A stretch of DNA of 6,723 nt. Origin: Verrucomicrobiota bacterium (GTDB lineage Bacteria > Verrucomicrobiota > Verrucomicrobiia > Limisphaerales > UBA1096). The translations under genes and the position numbers were made by a program. The notes beneath the pieces are model-generated. The model was given only the letters and a program-made list of their open reading frames with translations, made no database searches and was not told where the DNA came from. The stretch spans positions 1 through 6,723 of the forward strand of contig QOAX01000246.1 in assembly GCA_003972865.1 (NCBI GenBank), in the 5' to 3' direction. Position 1 is the stretch's first letter. Each line of letters opens with the position of its first letter. Positions 1 to 6,047 of the stretch are shown here, one piece after another.

Positions 1-648
1 CACGTCGTCATCGACGGGCATACCGAGATCGGCAGCGGCAACGAGTTTTTCTCTTTCGCCTCCATCGGCCTCAAGACGCAGGACTTGAAATGGAAAGGCG
101 GCACGACATGGACGCGCATCGGCGACCGCAACACCTTCCGCGAAAACGTCACCGTGCACAGCGCCACCGGTGACGGCGAGGCGACGGTGATGGGGTCGGA
201 CAATCACATCATGGCGTACAGCCACATCGCCCACAACGTGCTGATGGGCGACCGCGTGATTTTGTCCAACAACGGAACGCTGGCCGGCCACGTCGTCGTC
301 GAGGATCACGCCATCGTCGGCGGCTTGTCGGCGGTGCATCAATTCTGTCGTCTTGGCAAAATGTCGATCATCGGCGGCTGTACAAAAGTGGTGAGCGACG
401 TGGCGCCGTTCATGATGGTGGACGGCAACCCGGCACGAACCCGCGCCGTCAATAAAGTGGGACTGGAGCGCAACGGCGTTTCAGCGGAGACGCAGGAGGC
501 GTTGCGAAAGGCGCACCGGTTGTATTTCCGAAAAGGCCTGACCGCCGCCAACGCAGTCGAAGCCATCCGAGCCGAAGTGCCGCCGCTTCCCGAAGTGGAA
601 CACTTCCTCTCGTTCGTCGAGACCAGCGACCGGGGCGTCACGCGCTGA
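1..648 (+). CDS. lpxA: UDP-N-acetylglucosamine O-acyltransferase LpxA, 3' part (5' end outside window)
   Basis: This is the first acyltransferase of lipid A synthesis. It moves a 3-hydroxyacyl chain from acyl carrier protein to the 3-OH of UDP-GlcNAc in the cytoplasm. The frame is open from base 1 to a TGA at 646-648, giving 215 residues; E. coli LpxA is 262, so roughly 45-50 N-terminal residues are missing. Left-handed beta-helix hexapeptide repeats fill about residues 1-145 of the visible part, followed by the usual helical C-terminus. Family landmarks are HIAHN at 75-79 (the second His, 78, aligns with catalytic His125 of E. coli), AGHV with His97 (E. coli His144), VHQF with His113 (His160) and GLERNGVS near 154-161. 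Gly126 aligns with E. coli Gly173, the residue that admits a C14 chain, so a hydroxyacyl group of about 14 carbons or longer is inferred. LpxD is unlikely because the C-terminal domain and the VHQF context are those of LpxA. Any lpx/fab neighbours would lie upstream, outside the window. Confidence 0.95.
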   Translation, partial: HVVIDGHTEIGSGNEFFSFASIGLKTQDLKWKGGTTWTRIGDRNTFRENVTVHSATGDGEATVMGSDNHIMAYSHIAHNVLMGDRVILSNNGTLAGHVVVEDHAIVGGLSAVHQFCRLGKMSIIGGCTKVVSDVAPFMMVDGNPARTRAVNKVGLERNGVSAETQEALRKAHRLYFRKGLTAANAVEAIRAEVPPLPEVEHFLSFVETSDRGVTR

Positions 649-651
649 CAC

Positions 652-667
652 GGCCAAGCGCTTGGCC
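652..667. repeat. 16-bp perfect palindrome GGCCAAGCGCTTGGCC, copy 1
   Basis: The palindrome begins 3 bases after the lpxA stop codon. As RNA it would fold into a 6-bp stem with a GCGC loop. The following bases repeat its half-site (CTTGGCCAAG at 661-670 is itself palindromic). It has no U-tract of its own, and a conventional terminator follows 11 bases later, so it is probably not the terminator. The same core CCAAGCGCTTGG occurs at 1583-1594 and 6049-6060, each time just past a stop codon. Function is unknown; a protein-binding site, an mRNA 3'-end hairpin or a dispersed repeat are all possible. Confidence 0.75.
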
Positions 668-678
668 AAGCGACAAAA

Positions 679-706
679 AAAACCGCCCCGATGCCGGGGC
701 GGTTTT
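679..706. terminator. bidirectional intrinsic terminator between convergent genes
   Basis: A perfect 12-bp inverted repeat (AAAACCGCCCCG / CGGGGCGGTTTT) encloses the 4-base loop ATGC. Its outer A/T flanks supply U-runs on both strands: TTTT plus a TTTTTTT run at 712-718 for rightward transcripts, and the A-run at 675-682 read as U's for leftward ones. It lies between lpxA (stop 648, rightward) and the Cys-rich gene (stop 728, leftward) and can end both transcripts. Confidence 0.92.
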
Positions 707-727
707 GAAACTTTTTTTGGAGGCCGG

Positions 728-1240
728 TTACTTGACCTTGGCGATGCTCTTGGCCGGGGCATTCTTGAACTTGCCGGCGCAGTTGTTGCAGCAGAACGCA
801 ACCGAGTAGGTCTTCTTCGGATCGATCGCCTTGCCGCTGAGCGGGCATTTGTCATTCACCGTCTTGCGGGCGAACTTGACCTGCTTGAACAACGCTACGG
901 GATCGGCCGTGAACTTTTTCTGGCATCCGGCACCGCAGAATGCGACCACGTCGCCCTTGTGTTTCGCCGTGATTTTCGCGTTGATCGCCTTGCCGCTCAT
1001 GGGGCAGGTGGCGTTCACCGCGACCGCCTTTACCTTGCCCAGGAACTTGGCCGGGTCCTTGGTGAACTTGCCCAGGCAGTTGCCACAACAGAAGCCGACC
1101 GCGTAGGTGGCGTCCTTGTTGATGGCCTTGCCGCTGAACGGGCATTCTGTGTTTACCGGGCCGGCGATGGCGCTGACCACGGCTATCAAACTCAGGCAAC
1201 CCAAAAGGGTTCCGAGCCATTTCATTGATTTTGATGTCAT
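728..1240 (-). CDS. exported protein with three tandem TRASH-like Cys modules
   Basis: I know no gene name for this. From ATG 1240 it is 170 residues. An N-terminal signal sequence (Lys4 and Lys7, hydrophobic stretch about 9-26, plausible VSA cleavage at 22-24) predicts export; LLGC at 12-15 loosely resembles a lipobox, so a lipoprotein is not excluded. Three modules of about 45 residues follow, starting at Cys33, Cys79 and Cys132, each with CPxSGKAI, an FC....C pair, a KF and a Pro-centred helix-like tail. Cys spacing is C-x17-C-x3-C in modules 1 and 3 and C-x22-C-x3-C in module 2; the TRASH/YHS metal-binding families use C-x19-22-C-x3-C. Modules 1 and 3 carry an extra adjacent Cys (CCxNC). 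A role in binding or sensing Cu, Zn or another soft metal in the periplasm is inferred. Other possible starts are ATG 1225 (also leaves a signal peptide) and GTG 1288, which overlaps the predicted -10 box and is less likely. No clear Shine-Dalgarno is seen. The gene appears monocistronic and ends at the bidirectional terminator. Confidence 0.85.
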   Translation of the reverse strand: MTSKSMKWLGTLLGCLSLIAVVSAIAGPVNTECPFSGKAINKDATYAVGFCCGNCLGKFTKDPAKFLGKVKAVAVNATCPMSGKAINAKITAKHKGDVVAFCGAGCQKKFTADPVALFKQVKFARKTVNDKCPLSGKAIDPKKTYSVAFCCNNCAGKFKNAPAKSIAKVK

Positions 1241-1286
1241 ACTGCTGGTATTGTTTTTTTTGCCGAGACTATTGGCGTTGAGGCGC

Positions 1287-1315
1287 ACGCTACCCGTCGG
1301 TTTTCATGGCGTCAA
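1287..1315 (-). promoter_or_regulatory. possible sigma70-type promoter for the Cys-rich gene
   Basis: Read leftward, TTGACG (1315-1310) is followed after exactly 17 bases by TAGCGT (1292-1287). The -35 matches the consensus at five of six positions; the -10 is weaker. Transcription would start near 1280, leaving about 40 bases of leader before ATG 1240 and ruling out the GTG at 1288 as start. This rests on consensus alone, and promoter consensus in this lineage is uncertain. Confidence 0.3.
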
Positions 1316-1531
1316 CACCAATATAAGCCCTTTTTTGTTGCAAATTGATGAGCGAAAAGGATACCTATTTCGCAAGCAAAACGTCGTTAAATACGTGGAA
1401 TGAAAGTTACCCAGACAATTGCCTCCGGCTCGCCGGACGGACTGCAGCGCATGCGTCGGCGGCGGTTCGTTGGGCCGGGAGAGAGGGGAATCCGGCCGGG
1501 TTGAGTTGCCTGAAACTGGAAGATTTTTTTG

Positions 1532-1558
1532 ACCACGAAAAGCACGAAAGCCACGAAG
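1532..1558. repeat. three tandem 9-base units of NNCACGAAA type
   Basis: The units ACCACGAAA, AGCACGAAA and GCCACGAAG sit end to end directly after a T-run (1524-1530). The 9-base period keeps phase with codons, so a chance frame reads as His-Glu/Lys-rich peptide, but the surroundings are intergenic. I recall similar CACGAAA nonamer arrays dispersed in intergenic DNA of Planctomycetes, Verrucomicrobia and other environmental bacteria; their function is not known to me. Confidence 0.6.
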
Positions 1559-1582
1559 GAATTGATCCTCGGCAGCTTCGGG

Positions 1583-1594
1583 CCAAGCGCTTGG
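1583..1594. repeat. palindrome CCAAGCGCTTGG, copy 2
   Basis: A 12-bp perfect palindrome within GGCCAAGCGCTTGG (1581-1594), with the same core as the 16-bp copy at 652-667. It lies 5 bases downstream of the carB stop codon (1600-1602, leftward). No U-tract follows in the direction of carB transcription, so a classical intrinsic terminator is not supported. No other terminator is visible after carB, so this hairpin may be its 3'-end structure. Confidence 0.65.
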
Positions 1595-1599
1595 ATTCC

Positions 1600-3390
1600 C
1601 TACAGATATTCCTGCAGCGGCTTGACGGCGTAGCCGTTTTGTTTCAGCGCGGCGATGCCTTCGGCGGCGGCTTTGGCGCTGCCCATTGTGGTCATGATCG
1701 GGGTGTTCGTGTAGATGGCGGTGGTGCGGATTTTAATCTCATCGGCACGCGGCGCCTGGCCGGAGGGGGTGTTTATGACGAGCTGGATCTCGTTGTTTTT
1801 AAGCAAATCCAGCGTGTTGGGGCGGCCCTCGGCCAGCTTGGGAACGCTCTCCACCTCGAGGCCGGCCTTGGCCAGCACGGCGGCGGTGCCGGTGGTGGAG
1901 CTGAGTTTGAAGCCAAGGTCGGCGAAGCGCTTGGCCAAGTCGGCGACTTCCGCCTTGTGGGCGTCGCTGACGCTGATGAACACCCGCCCCTCGAGCGGCA
2001 GCGAGCTGCCGGAGGCCATTTGCGACTTGGCGTAGGCGATGCCGAGGTCGGTGTCGATGCCCATCACTTCGCCGGTCGATTTCATCTCGGGTGACAGCAA
2101 AATATCCTGCCCGTGGAAGCGGTTGAACGGGAAAACCGACTCTTTCACCGCCCAGTAGTCCGGCGTGAGTTCCTCGGTGAAGCCAAGCTCCTTGAGCGTC
2201 CTGCCGGTCATCACCTTGGCCGCCAGCTTGGCCAACGGCCGACCGATCGCCTTGCTGACGAACGGCACGGTGCGCGACGCGCGCGGGTTGACCTCGAGCA
2301 CGTACACGCCGCCGTCCTTGATGGCGTACTGCACGTTCATCAGGCCGGTCACCTTTAGCTCACGGGCCATGGCGTCGGAGTAGCGGCGCATGGTGTCCAT
2401 GAGCTCGGCCGAGAGCGTGTGCGGCGGCAGCACCATCGTGGCGTCGCCGGAGTGCACGCCGGCAAACTCCACGTGCTCGAGCATCCCGCCGATGACCACG
2501 GTGGCGTCGGCGGGATCGTTGTGCAGGCCAACGTCGGCGATGCAATCGACGTCCACCTCGATGGCGTCTTCGAGAAATTTATCCACCAACACCGGCCGCT
2601 CTGGTGAGGCCTCGACGGCGGTGCGCATGTACCGGCGCAGCTCGTCGTCGGAGTAAACGATCTGCATCGCGCGGCCGCCGAGCACGAACGACGGACGCAC
2701 CAAAACCGGGTAGCTCAGCTTGGCCGACGCCTCGAGCGCCTCGGCCTCGTTGGTGGCCAGCCCGTTGGGCGGCTGCGGGATGTCGAGCGCGTGCAGCATG
2801 TCGGCGAACATCTCGCGGTCCTCGGCGCGCTCGATGCTCTGCGGCGAGGTGCCGATGATGTTGACGCCGTTGGCCTGCAGGTCCAGCGCGAGGTTGAGCG
2901 GTGTCTGTCCGCCGAACTGCACGATTGCGCCCCAGCATTTTTCGCGCTCATAAATGTGCAGGACGTCCTCGAGCGTCAGCGGCTCGAAGAAAAGCTTGTC
3001 GCTGGTGTCGTAGTCGGTGGAGACAGTTTCCGGGTTGGAATTGACCATGAGCGACTCGAGTCCCTCCTCCTTCAGCGCGAAGGCGGCGTGCACGCAGCAA
3101 TAGTCGAACTCAATCCCCTGGCCGATCCGGTTCGGGCCGCCGCCGAGGATCATCACCTTCCGGGTGTCGCTTGGCCGCACCTCGTCATCGCCCCGGTCGT
3201 ATGACGAGTAGTAGTATGGCGTGTACGCCTCGAATTCCGCCGCGCAGGTGTCCACCAACCGGAACCCCGGCACGATGCCAAGCACCTGGCGTTCGGCCCG
3301 CACCTCGTCCTCGGTGCGCTGGGTGAGGTGGGCGATCTGCCGGTCGGAGAACCCGAGCGACTTGGCCTTGGCTAACAAATCCTTGTCCAT
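1600..3390 (-). CDS. carB: carbamoyl-phosphate synthase large subunit, C-terminal half (split CarB)
   Basis: CarB makes carbamoyl phosphate for pyrimidines and arginine from bicarbonate, ammonia and two ATP. This gene covers only the second half: 596 residues against about 1070 for full CarB. In order it has part of the oligomerisation region (1-75, VDTCAAEF at 46-53), the carbamoyl-phosphate-forming ATP-grasp domain with GGGPNRIGQGIEFDY at 83-97, NPETVSTDYDTSD at 119-131, VRPSFVLGGRAM at 231-242 and EVNPRASR at 366-373 (Glu366, Asn368 and Arg370 align with E. coli Glu841, Asn843 and Arg845), then the MGS-like allosteric domain (about 468-596). Ser473, Lys479, Thr499, Thr502, Lys518 and Asn540 align with the E. 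coli effector-site residues Ser948, Lys954, Thr974, Thr977, Lys993 and Asn1015; Thr1017 is Pro542 here. The frame is intact. The upstream neighbour is the divergent protease gene, so the N-terminal half must be elsewhere. ATG 3390 is chosen because homology begins just after it; the open frame to 3507 adds 39 unrecognisable residues. No good Shine-Dalgarno is present. Splitting at the two-half boundary is known in Aquifex and some methanogens. Confidence 0.92.
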   Translation of the reverse strand: MDKDLLAKAKSLGFSDRQIAHLTQRTEDEVRAERQVLGIVPGFRLVDTCAAEFEAYTPYYYSSYDRGDDEVRPSDTRKVMILGGGPNRIGQGIEFDYCCVHAAFALKEEGLESLMVNSNPETVSTDYDTSDKLFFEPLTLEDVLHIYEREKCWGAIVQFGGQTPLNLALDLQANGVNIIGTSPQSIERAEDREMFADMLHALDIPQPPNGLATNEAEALEASAKLSYPVLVRPSFVLGGRAMQIVYSDDELRRYMRTAVEASPERPVLVDKFLEDAIEVDVDCIADVGLHNDPADATVVIGGMLEHVEFAGVHSGDATMVLPPHTLSAELMDTMRRYSDAMARELKVTGLMNVQYAIKDGGVYVLEVNPRASRTVPFVSKAIGRPLAKLAAKVMTGRTLKELGFTEELTPDYWAVKESVFPFNRFHGQDILLSPEMKSTGEVMGIDTDLGIAYAKSQMASGSSLPLEGRVFISVSDAHKAEVADLAKRFADLGFKLSSTTGTAAVLAKAGLEVESVPKLAEGRPNTLDLLKNNEIQLVINTPSGQAPRADEIKIRTTAIYTNTPIMTTMGSAKAAAEGIAALKQNGYAVKPLQEYL

Positions 3391-3394
3391 CTGC

Positions 3395-3417
3395 AAAAAG
3401 CCCGGCGCGCGCCGGGC
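3395..3417 (-). terminator. terminator-like hairpin immediately before the carB start (possible attenuator)
   Basis: GCCCGGCGCGCGCCGGGC (3400-3417) is an 18-bp perfect palindrome, foldable as a 7-bp GC stem with a 4-base loop, followed leftward by TTTTT (3399-3395). The U-run exists only in the carB direction. It ends 4 bases before the ATG at 3390. No leftward gene lies upstream for it to terminate, because the next gene is divergent. It therefore lies in the carB leader and could stop transcription or block ribosome loading. I do not see a convincing antiterminator pairing. Confidence 0.6.
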
Positions 3418-3528
3418 CAAAACTCGGCAAAGTAATCCACAAACCGGGGTGGGTGTCGAGCGAATCCAGACATTTCGATTTTTTTGAACATTTTTGGTTG
3501 AGTCCAATCGAAGTCTGGCGAAGATTGC

Positions 3529-3533
3529 GAGGG
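3529..3533 (+). promoter_or_regulatory. ribosome binding site of the DegP-like gene
   Basis: GAGGG lies 10 bases before ATG 3544. It is the only reasonable Shine-Dalgarno match near this start and supports it over the second and third Met codons (residues 5 and 6) of the same frame. Confidence 0.5.
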
Positions 3534-3543
3534 CAGTTATCGA

Positions 3544-5064
3544 ATGAAAAAAAGCATGATGAAGAAAATAGCAGTGACGATTCTGAGCGCCGGCCTGCTG
3601 GGCGGCATAGTGGCAAATTCACCAACCCGGGCGGCCGAGCCGTCGGAGGCCCTCAAGCTGGCGCAGCAGCTCAACGAGGCGTTTGTCGAGGTGGCCGAGA
3701 GTGTTTCCAAGTCAGTCGTTGTGGTGCGCGTGGCACAAAAGCCGCAGGCGGACGGGGCATACGGGAATCCCTTCCGAAACAGCCCGTTTTTCGACCAGTT
3801 GCCTGAGGAATACCGCAAGTTTTTCGAGCGACAACAGAAGGAGAGCGAGGAGGAAACGGAGCCGCCGACCCGGCAGCGTTCCCGCAAGCCGGTCTTCAAC
3901 GGGCGGGGCTCCGGTCTGGTTTACCGCGAGGACGGCATCATCCTCACCAACAGCCACGTGGTCGACAACGCCGACAAGGTGAAGATCGTTTTCAGGGGAG
4001 GCAAGGAGTACGACGGCGAGGTGCTCGGTGTGGATCGCGAGTCGGACATCGCCGTGGTGAAGATCGACGCCACCGGCCTGACTGCCGCGAAGATGGGCGA
4101 CTCGGCCAAGACCAAGGTGGGTGAGTTCGCCATCGCGGTCGGCTCTCCGTACGAGCTGGATTACAGCGTCACCATCGGCCACGTAAGCGCCAAGGGGCGG
4201 CGCGTTTTCACAGACCAGATCATGTTCGACCAGGACTTCATCCAGACCGACGCCAGCATCAATCCCGGCAACAGCGGCGGGCCGCTGGTCAATATTTACG
4301 GCGAAGTGATCGGCATCAACACGCTCATTCGCGGCGTGAACACCGGCATCGGATTCGCCGTGCCGGTGAACCTGGCCAGGCGCGTCGCCGACATGCTGAT
4401 CGAGGATGGAAAAGTGACCCGAGCCTGGCTTGGCGTGAGCATCACCACGCTGCGGGAGGACGCCGACTACCGCGACTTGGCCGTGGGCGTTGAGGACGGC
4501 GTGGTCGTCCGGCAATTCGTCCCCGGCGGCCCGGCGGAAAACTCCGACCTCGAGTTGGCCGACGTCATCACCAGCGTCGATGGCAACCGTGTGAAATCTG
4601 CCGACGAACTCAAGCGCGAACTTCGTCTCAAGAAAGTCGGCGACTCGGTGACGCTTGGCCTGATGCGCAACGGCGAGGCCAGGGAGATCAAGGTCGAGAC
4701 CGGGGCGTTCCCTGAGGAGTTCACCGCCGTGAGCCGCCTGCGCAGGCCCGAACGCAAGCCGGAAGCCGAGACCAAGGCCAAGCTGCTGGGAATGACCGTG
4801 CAAAAGATCACCCCCGACCTGGCCAAGCGCTTCGAGACCAAGGGCGAAGAGGGCGTGATCGTCACCGCGATCGAAAACGACAGCGCCGCCGCCGAAAAAG
4901 GCATTGCGCCCGGCGACATAGTGACGCGCATCAACAGTGCCCCGGTGGATTCGGTAAAGTCATTCAAGGCCGCGCTCGAGGGGGAGGACTTGAAGAAAGG
5001 CGTCATCGTACACCTCAACAGCGGCGGCAGCCAACGGTTCGAAGTACTCAAGCAGTACGAGTGA
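3544..5064 (+). CDS. degP: Do/HtrA-family periplasmic serine protease with two PDZ domains
   Basis: A protease-chaperone of the envelope that degrades or refolds misfolded exported proteins. The 506-residue product is close to the usual 450-500 for DegP/DegQ/MucD. Order: signal peptide 1-31 (Lys-rich start, hydrophobic 9-24, cleavage near RAA); an amphipathic and charged segment 34-116 containing a loop rich in Phe, Glu and Arg (about 77-115), comparable to the LA-loop region of Do proteases; chymotrypsin-like domain about 117-290 with the complete triad His138 (TNSHVVD), Asp168 (ESDIAVVKI) and Ser244 (GNSGGPL); PDZ1 about 295-388; an Arg/Glu-rich linker 395-412; PDZ2 about 413-506. All catalytic residues are present, so it should be active. 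It diverges from carB across a 153-bp gap with T-rich tracts and converges on the rhomboid gene 3 bp after its stop. The exact subtype (DegP, DegQ or MucD) cannot be decided from sequence alone. Confidence 0.93.
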   Translation: MKKSMMKKIAVTILSAGLLGGIVANSPTRAAEPSEALKLAQQLNEAFVEVAESVSKSVVVVRVAQKPQADGAYGNPFRNSPFFDQLPEEYRKFFERQQKESEEETEPPTRQRSRKPVFNGRGSGLVYREDGIILTNSHVVDNADKVKIVFRGGKEYDGEVLGVDRESDIAVVKIDATGLTAAKMGDSAKTKVGEFAIAVGSPYELDYSVTIGHVSAKGRRVFTDQIMFDQDFIQTDASINPGNSGGPLVNIYGEVIGINTLIRGVNTGIGFAVPVNLARRVADMLIEDGKVTRAWLGVSITTLREDADYRDLAVGVEDGVVVRQFVPGGPAENSDLELADVITSVDGNRVKSADELKRELRLKKVGDSVTLGLMRNGEAREIKVETGAFPEEFTAVSRLRRPERKPEAETKAKLLGMTVQKITPDLAKRFETKGEEGVIVTAIENDSAAAEKGIAPGDIVTRINSAPVDSVKSFKAALEGEDLKKGVIVHLNSGGSQRFEVLKQYE

Positions 5065-5067
5065 GTT

Positions 5068-5646
5068 TCACTTTTTCCGCACCCACCAGGCGGCGATGAG
5101 TCCGGCGATGGCACCGGAGAGGTGTCCCTCCCATGAAATATTTTCCCGTATGCTGCTGTTGAGCAGCGGCGGGAGGATTCCCATGAAAATACCGCCATAC
5201 AAAAACAACACTGCTGTGCTGATAATGGCCGAGCGCCAGCTTCGTAAAAACACCGATGCGAAAATCAGAAACGTCACCAGGCCGAAAATGACAATGCTCG
5301 CGCCGATGTGGGTCGAATCGGGCCGGCCGATCACCCATGTGCCCAGGCCGCCGAGCAGCCAGACGATGCCGAGAGAGCGCCACGGTTTGTAATTACTGTT
5401 GGCGAACAGCAGCCCAAGCAGCACGATCATCGGCATGGCGTTCGACAGGTAATGGCCAAAGTCGCCGTGCAGAAACGGCGCGAACAACATTCCGTCGAGA
5501 CCATTTAGCGAGCGAGGTTCGATGCCGAGCCGGTTCGTCAGCGAGTCACCGCTGAGCGTATCCACGAGCAGCACCGCGCCAAGGCCCAGCACAAACAAAG
5601 CGGCTCTCAAAAACCCTCCGACAACACTGTTTTTGTTCGCGATCAT
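5068..5646 (-). CDS. rhomboid-family intramembrane serine protease
   Basis: An inner-membrane protease that cuts transmembrane segments of other proteins. The 192-residue product is compact with about six hydrophobic helices (roughly 12-29, 67-82, 90-106, 114-133, 138-158 and 172-188), which matches the minimal bacterial rhomboid fold. Catalytic Ser117 lies in HIGASIVIFG (113-122) and the partner His175 in EGHLSG (173-178). His60, His65 and Asn69 (LHGDFGHYLSN) fit the conserved H...HxxxN element of helix 2. The residue after the Ser is Ile rather than the common Gly or Ala of GxSG/A, but GxSx with His is retained, so activity is likely. Its ATG overlaps the hslR stop in ATGA (5643-5646), indicating translational coupling. 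The substrate is not evident. Confidence 0.9.
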   Translation of the reverse strand: MIANKNSVVGGFLRAALFVLGLGAVLLVDTLSGDSLTNRLGIEPRSLNGLDGMLFAPFLHGDFGHYLSNAMPMIVLLGLLFANSNYKPWRSLGIVWLLGGLGTWVIGRPDSTHIGASIVIFGLVTFLIFASVFLRSWRSAIISTAVLFLYGGIFMGILPPLLNSSIRENISWEGHLSGAIAGLIAAWWVRKK

Positions 5647-6038
5647 TCCGGCGGGGCGCAGTCGGTGAAACGGTGGATCAGGCGCCGGTCGCGCTTGGAC
5701 GGGCGGCCCGGTTTTTTGTGGGCCGAGTCGCCGCGCTCGAGCTTGGCCAGGCGCAGTTTTTCCAGTTCCGCCGGGGGCGTTTTGTCATCAGCGAAGTCCG
5801 CCACCAGCTTGGCTCCGACGCGACGTTCGGTGAGGCCAACGACTTCGAGCGTGCGCGTGATTGGGTTTTGACGGACGCTGATTGTGTCGCCCACCCGCAG
5901 CAGTTTCGCCGACTTGGCCGGGGAGTCGTTGAGGCGGACCTTGCCGCTGCGGCAGGCTTCCGCCGCTTGGGCGCGCGTCTTGAACAGGCGCACGGCGAAC
6001 AACCATTTGTCCACTCGCATTTCTTCCGGCCTGTTCAT
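5643..6038 (-). CDS. hslR: Hsp15-like S4-domain RNA-binding protein
   Basis: Hsp15 binds stalled 50S subunits that carry a nascent chain and helps recycle them. From ATG 6038 the product is 131 residues (E. coli Hsp15 is 133). An S4 domain spans about residues 7-60, starting MRVDKWLFAVRLFKTR, close to E. coli VRLDKWLWAARFYKTR, with the typical GKVRLN and VGDTI strands. The C-terminus is basic (KKPGRPSKRDRR, about 107-118), like the end of E. coli Hsp15. Start choice: TTG 6047 overlaps no SD and adds three residues, ATG 6038 is preferred, and ATG 6020 (preceded by GGAAG but very close) would start directly at MRVDKWL. It follows trpB by 31 bp and overlaps the rhomboid gene by 4 bp, so the three are probably co-transcribed. 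Palindrome copy 3 lies in its leader. Confidence 0.9.
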   Translation of the reverse strand: MNRPEEMRVDKWLFAVRLFKTRAQAAEACRSGKVRLNDSPAKSAKLLRVGDTISVRQNPITRTLEVVGLTERRVGAKLVADFADDKTPPAELEKLRLAKLERGDSAHKKPGRPSKRDRRLIHRFTDCAPPE

Positions 6039-6047
6039 TGATTGCAA

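Larger units (their letters stand above)
1241..1599. other. 359-bp non-coding region between the Cys-rich gene and carB
   Basis: Both flanking genes run leftward: carB ends at 1600 and the Cys-rich gene starts at 1240. The part nearest the Cys-rich gene (about 1241-1400) is noticeably richer in A/T than its surroundings and holds a possible promoter. The middle (about 1420-1500) is GC-rich with weak inverted repeats: TCCGG/CCGGA at 1424-1437, and GGCCGG/CCGGCC at 1473-1478 and 1492-1497. The part next to carB has a T-run at 1524-1530, the three-unit CACGAAA repeat at 1532-1558 and palindrome copy 2. No convincing tRNA, leader peptide or terminator was found. A rightward open frame crosses it but continues antisense into carB and does not look coding. 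Confidence 0.6.

Noticed and set aside
662..1228. 188-codon rightward open frame opposite the Cys-rich gene
   Set aside because: It starts within the palindrome and terminator and is antisense to a gene with a clear signal peptide and repeated Cys motifs.
1420..1500. possible structured RNA or tRNA in the GC-rich part of the intergenic region
   Set aside because: Only 5-6 bp stems are present, without a cloverleaf, T-loop sequence or terminator.
1925..1939. fourth copy of the AAGCGCTTGGCC palindrome
   Set aside because: Only half the palindrome is intact and it encodes Leu-Ala-Lys-Arg-Phe in carB with preferred codons; the similar 4821-4832 match in the protease has the same explanation.
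1345..2094. 249-codon rightward open frame starting in the carB-distal intergenic region
   Set aside because: Two thirds of it is antisense to the well-supported carB C-terminus; composition is Gly/Ala/Arg shadow-like, and it runs through the CACGAAA repeat and the palindrome.
3391..3507. 39-residue N-terminal extension of CarB
   Set aside because: It has no similarity to CarB, crosses the terminator-like hairpin, and homology begins right after ATG 3390; retained only as an alternative start.
3712..4803. 363-codon leftward open frame opposite the DegP-like protease
   Set aside because: It is the antisense of a protease gene with all catalytic motifs; the His/Val/Asp-rich product resembles no family and reflects GC-rich codon use.
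5152..5167. GCTGCT/AGCAGC hairpin as a terminator for the protease gene
   Set aside because: It lies inside the rhomboid coding sequence and has no U-tract on either strand.
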